This document shows, piece by piece, positions 58,739 to 64,000 of a stretch of DNA of 64,000 bases (position 1 is its first letter; every line of letters begins with the position of its first letter). A program made the position numbers and the translations under genes. The notes under the pieces were generated by a model, which had not been told where the DNA came from, did no database searches, and worked only from the letters and a program-made list of their open reading frames with translations. Source of the stretch: Acerihabitans arboris (lineage in GTDB: Bacteria; Pseudomonadota; Gammaproteobacteria; Enterobacterales; Enterobacteriaceae); the NCBI RefSeq assembly GCF_010131535.1, contig NZ_WUBS01000012.1, positions 1-64,000 on the forward strand. Direction: 5' to 3'.

Positions 58739-59919
58739 TAAGCCGCGACCGCCTGCGCGCCGCGCAACCCAACCAGCTATTGGCCGCGGCCTGTCCATTG
58801 CTGAACGCCGTGGCCCATTTTCGCCTGGCGCCGCCGCCCGCGGACGCAGGGGCGCTGCGGTTGCAGATGATCAACGAGGTGCGCCGTTTTGAGCAGGTTT
58901 GCCGGGAGGATGGACAGGATTATAACGTCGTTATCGGCGCGCGTTACTGCCTGTGCACGTCGCTGGATGAAGCCGTGGCGCTGACCGACTGGGGCAAAAG
59001 CAGTATTTGGGCGGGCAACGGCCTGCTGGTGGCTTTTCATAATGAAACCAACGGCGGCGAGAAGTTTTTTCAGCTGATGGCGACGCTGCTGCAACAGCCG
59101 CAGGCGCATATCGATCTGCTGGAAGTGATCTACTTCTGTTTGTTATTGGGTTTCGGCGGTCGCTACCGGGTGATGGAGAACGGCATCTACCGGCTGGAAA
59201 TCCTGACCCAGCGGCTGGCGCAACAGATTCGCGGCGCCAGGGGCGATTACGCCCGTTCCCTGGGCGGACCCTGTCCGCGAAGGTCCGCGCCGCGGCGGCC
59301 GTCCCGGGCCAGGCTGGCGCTGCCGCTGTGCTTCTTGTTGTGCTGCATCCTGCTGTGTTTCCTGTATATCGACCTTAATAGCCGGCTGGATGCCGCCGCC
59401 GGCCGGGTACAAAACATGCTGTTCAGCCTGCCGCTGCCCAAGCCTTCGTCGCCGGTGGGCGAGTTTTCGCTGGCGGAGCTGATGCAGGCCCTGGCGGAGG
59501 ATATCGCCGTCAGCCGCGTCGCGGTGGCCTTACAGGATGAACGGGCGACCATTACCCTGCTGGGCGGCGATCTGTTCGCTTCCGCCTCCGCGCGCCTTGA
59601 CGCCTCATATCAGCCGGCTATCCGGCTGATTGCCCGGCATCTGGCGTTCACCACCGGTGCGGTAACGGTGCGCGGGCACAGCGATAACCAGCGGATCCAC
59701 GGCGCCGCTTTTACCTCTAACCACGCGCTGGCGTTGGCGCGCGCCGAAACCGTTGCCCGGATACTGCGCCCGGCGCTGCACCAGCCGGGACGGGTAACGG
59801 TCGAAAGCGCCGCCGGCCAGGCGCCGTTGGTGCCGAATACCACGCCGGAAAACCGCGCCATTAACCGGCGCATCGACATTATATTTACTCTGGCCGCCGC
59901 CAAAAGCGACAGCGAATGA
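58735..59919 (+). CDS. tssL: T6SS TssL (DotU) with C-terminal OmpA domain
   Basis: 394 residues. A cytoplasmic DotU domain (about 1-185, with VIGARYCLCTSLDEA and LLLGFGGRYRVMENG), one membrane helix (about 197-217), and a periplasmic OmpA-like domain (about 275-390, with VRGHSDNQ and NHALALARAETVARIL) that should bind peptidoglycan. This is the 'evolved' TssL form which does not need a separate TagL. The OmpA consensus GHTD reads GHSD here. Confidence 0.93.
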   Translation: MISRDRLRAAQPNQLLAAACPLLNAVAHFRLAPPPADAGALRLQMINEVRRFEQVCREDGQDYNVVIGARYCLCTSLDEAVALTDWGKSSIWAGNGLLVAFHNETNGGEKFFQLMATLLQQPQAHIDLLEVIYFCLLLGFGGRYRVMENGIYRLEILTQRLAQQIRGARGDYARSLGGPCPRRSAPRRPSRARLALPLCFLLCCILLCFLYIDLNSRLDAAAGRVQNMLFSLPLPKPSSPVGEFSLAELMQALAEDIAVSRVAVALQDERATITLLGGDLFASASARLDASYQPAIRLIARHLAFTTGAVTVRGHSDNQRIHGAAFTSNHALALARAETVARILRPALHQPGRVTVESAAGQAPLVPNTTPENRAINRRIDIIFTLAAAKSDSE

Positions 59920-59935
59920 AGCAGGAAATAACCGT

Positions 59936-62900
59936 ATGTTAAGGGTGTTGCGGGCGCTGCGCGGCCTTGGATTATTGCGCGGCATTATCGGGGTGGCGGG
60001 GTTTGGCCTGATGGTGTGGTTTATCGGGCCCTCGCTTGCCGTCGGCGAAGCGCGTCCCCTGGCGCCGGCCGTTGTCCGCTATCAGGTGGCCGGCGCGGCG
60101 GCGGCGCTCTGGCTGCTGTTACGGTTGGTTGCCCTGACGCGCCGGGCCTGTTTCCAACGTAGCCTGCGCCGGCAACTGCAGCCGCTAAGCCCGGCGCCGT
60201 TGCCGGAGGCGATGGAAGCGCAGACGCTGGCCGCGGGCTTTAAACAGGCGGTTAGGACGCTGAGGCGGCATTACTGTCGCGGCGGCGGACTGACAAAATT
60301 CTGGCTGCCGGGCAACGGGCGCGCCTGTCTGTATCACCTGCCCTGGTATCTGGTGGTGGGAGCCGCCGGCAGCGGCAAGTCCAGGGCATTAAAACATGCC
60401 GGGCTGGATTTTCTCGCACCAGGGGAACCGGCCGCCGGCCGGCCGGCGCCAGGCCCGTGCGAGTGGTATTTTGCGTCCCGTGGCGTATTGATTAGTCCCG
60501 CCGGCAGCTTTCTGGATGACGGCGGCGACCGGTGGCGGCGTTTGCTGGTCTTGCTCAAGCGCTATCGTCCCCGCCAGCCGGTCAACGGCGTGGTGCTGGC
60601 GATAAGCGTCCAGGACCTGTTGCAAGCCTCGCGGGATGTACACGACCGGCAGGCCGGGATCTTGCGCCGCCGCCTGCTTGAGCTGCGCCGGCAGCTCAAT
60701 ATCGCCATACCGGTCTATATCATCATCACCAAGGCCGATCGCCTGGCCGGGTTCAGCCAGTATTTCAGCCGCTTCGACGGGCCCGAGCTGGAGCAGTCCT
60801 GGGGTGTGAGTTTTCCGTGGCCGGCCGGACCCGATAGCGAAAGTTCGCCGCCGCGCGTCTTCGAGGATGCCTGTGACCGGTTGCAGCGGCGGCTGAACGA
60901 TGCGCTGGCGGATACGCTGCTGGCGGAGACGGATCCGCGTCTGCGGGCCGGGAGCTTCGCCCTGCCGCAGGCCTTTGCCGCGCTGCGGCCTCCGCTGCTG
61001 CACTATCTGGCAATTATTTTTGCGCCGTCCCACGATGGTCCCGTGTCCGCGCCCAGGGGCCTTTGGCTCACCAGCGCCAACCAGAAAACCAGCCCGGCCG
61101 CCAGCGCACTTACCTTTCGCCAGGACGATCTGTTCGACCACCGTTTCGCGGCGGCGATGCCACCGGCCAATGAGGCCCCGCCGCCGCAAAGTTATTTTCT
61201 GAAGGCGTTATTCAGGGACATTATCCTGGCCGAAAGCAACCTGGCCGGCACCCGCCGCCGGGGCGTCTATCGCCGGCGATTGGGTTATGCCGCGGCCGGA
61301 GGATTGTTATCCGCGCTGCTGCTGGCGACGGGCGGATATTGCGTTGCCAGTTACCACAACAACCGCCTGTACCTGGCCCAGGTGCAGGTGCGCACCCAGG
61401 CGCTGGAGCAGCTCAGCGCAGCCATTCTTGGCGCCTCCGCCCCCGGGCTGCGACAACTGCTGCCCTTTTTTAACGGCCTGGGCGTATGGGCCGGGAACGA
61501 TCGCTTCGATCACCGCCATCCCCCGCTGGATTATCGTATGGGCCTGTACCGGGGCCATACGCTGCACGGCGCCGGCGAACTGGTCTACCAGCATGCCCTG
61601 AAGCGCGTATTGCTGCCGCTGGTGGCGCAGCAGGTCGCCACGGTGTTGTCCCGGGCGGATTTCGGCGAGACGGATTTTACCTACCAGGCGCTGAAAGCCT
61701 ATCAGATGCTGCATCAGCCGCAGTATTACGATGGTGAATTTTTACTGGCCTGGGTGCTGATGACGCTGTCGGCCATGCCGGGCGCAGCGCAGCTTGATGC
61801 CACGGAGCGCGGCCAACTACGCCGGCATCTCGCGCAACTGATCGCCAGCGCGCCGTTGGGCTCGCCCTATGGCCCGGACCTACGCCTGGTCGAGGCGGCG
61901 CAGTCCGCCATCCGGCAGTTGACGCTGTCCCAGCGCGCCTATCAGCGGCTCAAGCTATCGCATATCCGGGACCAACGGTTCAAGTCCCTTAGCCTTATCG
62001 ATCTGGCCGGCGCGCCGGCGGAACATGAGCTGGCGCGCAAGAGCGGCCTGCCTATAACGGATGGTGTCCCCGGGCTGTTTACCCCCGAGGGGTATTGGCA
62101 TGGTTTCCATCCACAGGTCGCAGCGACCCTGGGCGTGTTACAGCATGAGGATATTTGGGTGCTAAACCAGGCTATGCCGCGGGATGACGAGGATCTGTCC
62201 GCCAATGTCCGCTACTGGTACATGAACGATTTTATTACCCGCTGGGATAGCTTTCTCGGCGATATCGGCCTGATGCCGGCGCCGGACCTGAACCGGCGCA
62301 TCAACAGCGCGCGCGTCCTGTCCGGCGAGCGTTCCCCGCTGCGCAGCCTGGTGGTGAACATCGCTCCGGTGCTCGCGTTATCACCGCCGCGGGCGGCGGA
62401 CGCCACGCTGCCGGATATCAGCCGGCAGTTCAGCGCCGGCACCCGCCGCCTGCTTGACAGTGTATTTTCCCGCCCGGACCTCCAGGATGAAGAGCGCCAT
62501 CCCGAGCGGGTGGCAAGGGACCACTACCGGGATATCATCGATCTGGCCCGCCCGCGCAATGAAAACGGCGACGCCATTATGTTTGACGATATCCTGACGC
62601 AGTTGGGCAGCGTCTATCGCTATCTGGTCGCGCTGCAGGACGGCGGCGACACGGCGGCCGCGCCCGGGGATAGCTTGACCCGGCTGCGGGCCGATGCCCT
62701 GAGTTTGCCGCAGCCTTTGCGCAGCCTGGTGCTCGGGCTGGCCGAGGGGGCCGGCCATGACACGCGGCGCCAGGCGTTGCAGCGGCTGCGCCAGCAGTTT
62801 GATACCCATATCGGTGATTATTGCCGGCAGGTTGCCGACGGACGCTATCCCTTATCTCCCCAAAGCGCCGTCGACCTCAGCCCGGACGATCTGGCGCGTT

Positions 62901-63487
62901 TGTTTGCGCCGGAAAAGGGCCTGGCCGATCGTTTCTGGCGGCAACACCTGGCGGATAAAGTGAATACCGGCGCAAGCCACTGGCGCTTTTCCCCGTTGTT
63001 AAACGCCGGCGACCAGGCCGCCGGGGACGCGCTGCTGCAATTTTTCCGCGTTGCGCGTGATATCGGCGACGCGTTTTTCCCTCCAGGCGCGGCGCATGCC
63101 TCGTTTTCCTTTACCCTGCGCCCCCTGGGGATGGACCACGACATCCTCAGCCTGTCGCTGGATATCGACGGACAAATCCTCAGCTATAACCATGGCCCGT
63201 CGATGACCTATCGCCTCAACTGGCCGGGGCCACGGCGCGCGGGCACGGCACGGCTGGCCGTGACGCTGGCCGACGGCGCCACCCACCACCTTGAACAGCA
63301 GGGCCCCTGGGCATTGCACCGGCTGCTGGATCGCGGCAAAAACCGGCGGGAGGGCAGCGCCGGCGCGCGGCGGATTACCTTCACCGTCGCGGGCCGCGAC
63401 GTGACGCTGGCACTTGCGCCGGACGGCGTACGCAACCCCTTCATCCTGCCGAACTTCAGCTGTGTCGCGCCACCGGAGCCGTTATGA
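59936..63487 (+). CDS. tssM: T6SS inner-membrane protein TssM (IcmF)
   Basis: 1183 residues. Two N-terminal membrane segments (about 15-34 and 52-70), a cytoplasmic NTPase-like domain with an intact Walker A GAAGSGKS (142-149), a third segment (about 450-470) and a large periplasmic domain whose end contacts TssJ. Walker A is intact here, while many TssM proteins have a degenerate one. It overlaps tssA by four bases. Confidence 0.93.
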   Translation: MLRVLRALRGLGLLRGIIGVAGFGLMVWFIGPSLAVGEARPLAPAVVRYQVAGAAAALWLLLRLVALTRRACFQRSLRRQLQPLSPAPLPEAMEAQTLAAGFKQAVRTLRRHYCRGGGLTKFWLPGNGRACLYHLPWYLVVGAAGSGKSRALKHAGLDFLAPGEPAAGRPAPGPCEWYFASRGVLISPAGSFLDDGGDRWRRLLVLLKRYRPRQPVNGVVLAISVQDLLQASRDVHDRQAGILRRRLLELRRQLNIAIPVYIIITKADRLAGFSQYFSRFDGPELEQSWGVSFPWPAGPDSESSPPRVFEDACDRLQRRLNDALADTLLAETDPRLRAGSFALPQAFAALRPPLLHYLAIIFAPSHDGPVSAPRGLWLTSANQKTSPAASALTFRQDDLFDHRFAAAMPPANEAPPPQSYFLKALFRDIILAESNLAGTRRRGVYRRRLGYAAAGGLLSALLLATGGYCVASYHNNRLYLAQVQVRTQALEQLSAAILGASAPGLRQLLPFFNGLGVWAGNDRFDHRHPPLDYRMGLYRGHTLHGAGELVYQHALKRVLLPLVAQQVATVLSRADFGETDFTYQALKAYQMLHQPQYYDGEFLLAWVLMTLSAMPGAAQLDATERGQLRRHLAQLIASAPLGSPYGPDLRLVEAAQSAIRQLTLSQRAYQRLKLSHIRDQRFKSLSLIDLAGAPAEHELARKSGLPITDGVPGLFTPEGYWHGFHPQVAATLGVLQHEDIWVLNQAMPRDDEDLSANVRYWYMNDFITRWDSFLGDIGLMPAPDLNRRINSARVLSGERSPLRSLVVNIAPVLALSPPRAADATLPDISRQFSAGTRRLLDSVFSRPDLQDEERHPERVARDHYRDIIDLARPRNENGDAIMFDDILTQLGSVYRYLVALQDGGDTAAAPGDSLTRLRADALSLPQPLRSLVLGLAEGAGHDTRRQALQRLRQQFDTHIGDYCRQVADGRYPLSPQSAVDLSPDDLARLFAPEKGLADRFWRQHLADKVNTGASHWRFSPLLNAGDQAAGDALLQFFRVARDIGDAFFPPGAAHASFSFTLRPLGMDHDILSLSLDIDGQILSYNHGPSMTYRLNWPGPRRAGTARLAVTLADGATHHLEQQGPWALHRLLDRGKNRREGSAGARRITFTVAGRDVTLALAPDGVRNPFILPNFSCVAPPEPL

Positions 63488-64000
63488 ACATCAACGACCT
63501 GCTTACCCCCGTCACCGCCGACGCGCCCTGCGGTGAAAACCTGGAGTACGACCTGTCCTTTATGCAGATGATCCAGCTGGCGCGCGGTAAAGCCGAGCAG
63601 CAGTTCGGCGATACCCTGATTCCGGCGCAGGAACCGGACTGGCGACAGGTGGAAAAACACGCCCTCGACCTGCTGGCGTGCAGCAAAGATCTGCGCGTGA
63701 TGCTGCTGCTTGCCCAAGCCTGGACCGCCCTGCGCGGCTTGGCCGGTTATGCCGACGGCGTCATGCTGATTGGCGAAGCGCTCGGCAGATATTGGCAGCC
63801 GCTGCTGCCGCCGCTGGCGCTGGAGGGTGAGGCCGATCCCCTGATGCGCATCAACCTGTTGCGCGAGCTGGGCGATAGCTTTGACCTGGCAAAACTGCTG
63901 CGCCGCAGCCCGTTTGCGCGCGACGCGGGCCAAAGCCTGACGTTTGCCGATGCCGTTGCCGCCCTGGACGGCTTGGGGACCGTGGCCACGGGGTATCCCG
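63484..64000 (+). CDS. tssA: T6SS protein TssA (partial)
   Basis: The first 172 codons of an ImpA-N domain protein: LLTPVTADAPCGENLEYD is the usual N-terminus, followed by PDWRQVEKHALDLL and an LGRYWQPLLPPLALEGEADP-like segment. TssA guides baseplate and tail assembly. It continues past the right edge, so its C-terminal class cannot be told. Confidence 0.9.
   Translation, partial: MNINDLLTPVTADAPCGENLEYDLSFMQMIQLARGKAEQQFGDTLIPAQEPDWRQVEKHALDLLACSKDLRVMLLLAQAWTALRGLAGYADGVMLIGEALGRYWQPLLPPLALEGEADPLMRINLLRELGDSFDLAKLLRRSPFARDAGQSLTFADAVAALDGLGTVATGYP

Overview
The window is chromosomal DNA of a GC-rich member of the Enterobacterales. It starts exactly on a 5S rRNA gene and keeps the order seen at about 84-86 min on the E. 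coli K-12 map: rrf-aspT-trpT, hdfR, maoP (yifE), comM (yifB), ilvLXGMEDA, ilvY/ilvC, rep, gppA, rhlB, trxA, rho, the enterobacterial common antigen (ECA) wec cluster, then argX-hisR-leuT-proM. Missing genes, relic genes and the inserted material suggest a lineage outside Escherichia/Salmonella, perhaps Sodalis-, Brenneria- or Dickeya-like. The species cannot be fixed from this window.

Layout. 1-571: 5S rRNA, a duplicated 5S 3' end, tRNA-Asp, tRNA-Trp and a terminator. 700-7084: an insertion relative to E. coli, with a fibronectin-III-like protein, a 1-kb AT-rich decayed stretch and a complete galactofuranose-type ABC importer (ytfQRT-yjfF). 7117-9959: hdfR, maoP, comM. 10278-19480: the branched-chain amino acid regulon with leader-peptide attenuator, ilvX, an intact ilvG, ilvM, ilvE, ilvD, ilvA and the divergent ilvY/ilvC pair. 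19481-23286: an accessory island where E. coli has ppiC. It holds a palindromic repeat cluster, P4-satellite-like remnants with a frameshifted gene, and a colicin-like/polymorphic toxin overlapping a small probable immunity gene. 23469-30592: rep, gppA, rhlB, trxA, rho. 30821-41894: wecA-wzzE-wecB-wecC-wecD-wecE-wzxE-wecF-wzyE-wecG, tightly overlapped but without rffG and rffH. 42029-42593: stable-RNA promoter, four tRNAs and terminator. 42740-46281: a decayed accessory stretch with an orphan gene, an RNase T2 fragment, an Asp/Glu racemase-family gene, a LOG-family fragment, ydcF, an NmrA-type fragment and a kdpE relic. 46278-53406: kdpFABC-kdpD on the minus strand, with kdpE cut to a few codons. 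53957-56200: a GNAT gene, a DsbA-family stalk fragment and an AAA ATPase. 56450-64000: the start of a type VI secretion cluster (PAAR-like DUF4150, tssJ, tssK, tssL-OmpA, tssM, tssA), running off the right edge.

How the genes work together. The ilv block makes isoleucine and valine and is controlled by attenuation and by IlvY. The wec genes build and flip lipid-linked ECA repeat units, with dTDP-glucose supply needed from elsewhere. kdpFABC is a high-affinity K+ pump whose sensor KdpD has lost its adjacent response regulator. The best candidates for undescribed biology are the toxin/immunity module (21041-23286), the inverted pair of 20-bp AT motifs between kdp and the GNAT gene, and the four-unit repeat after ilvC.
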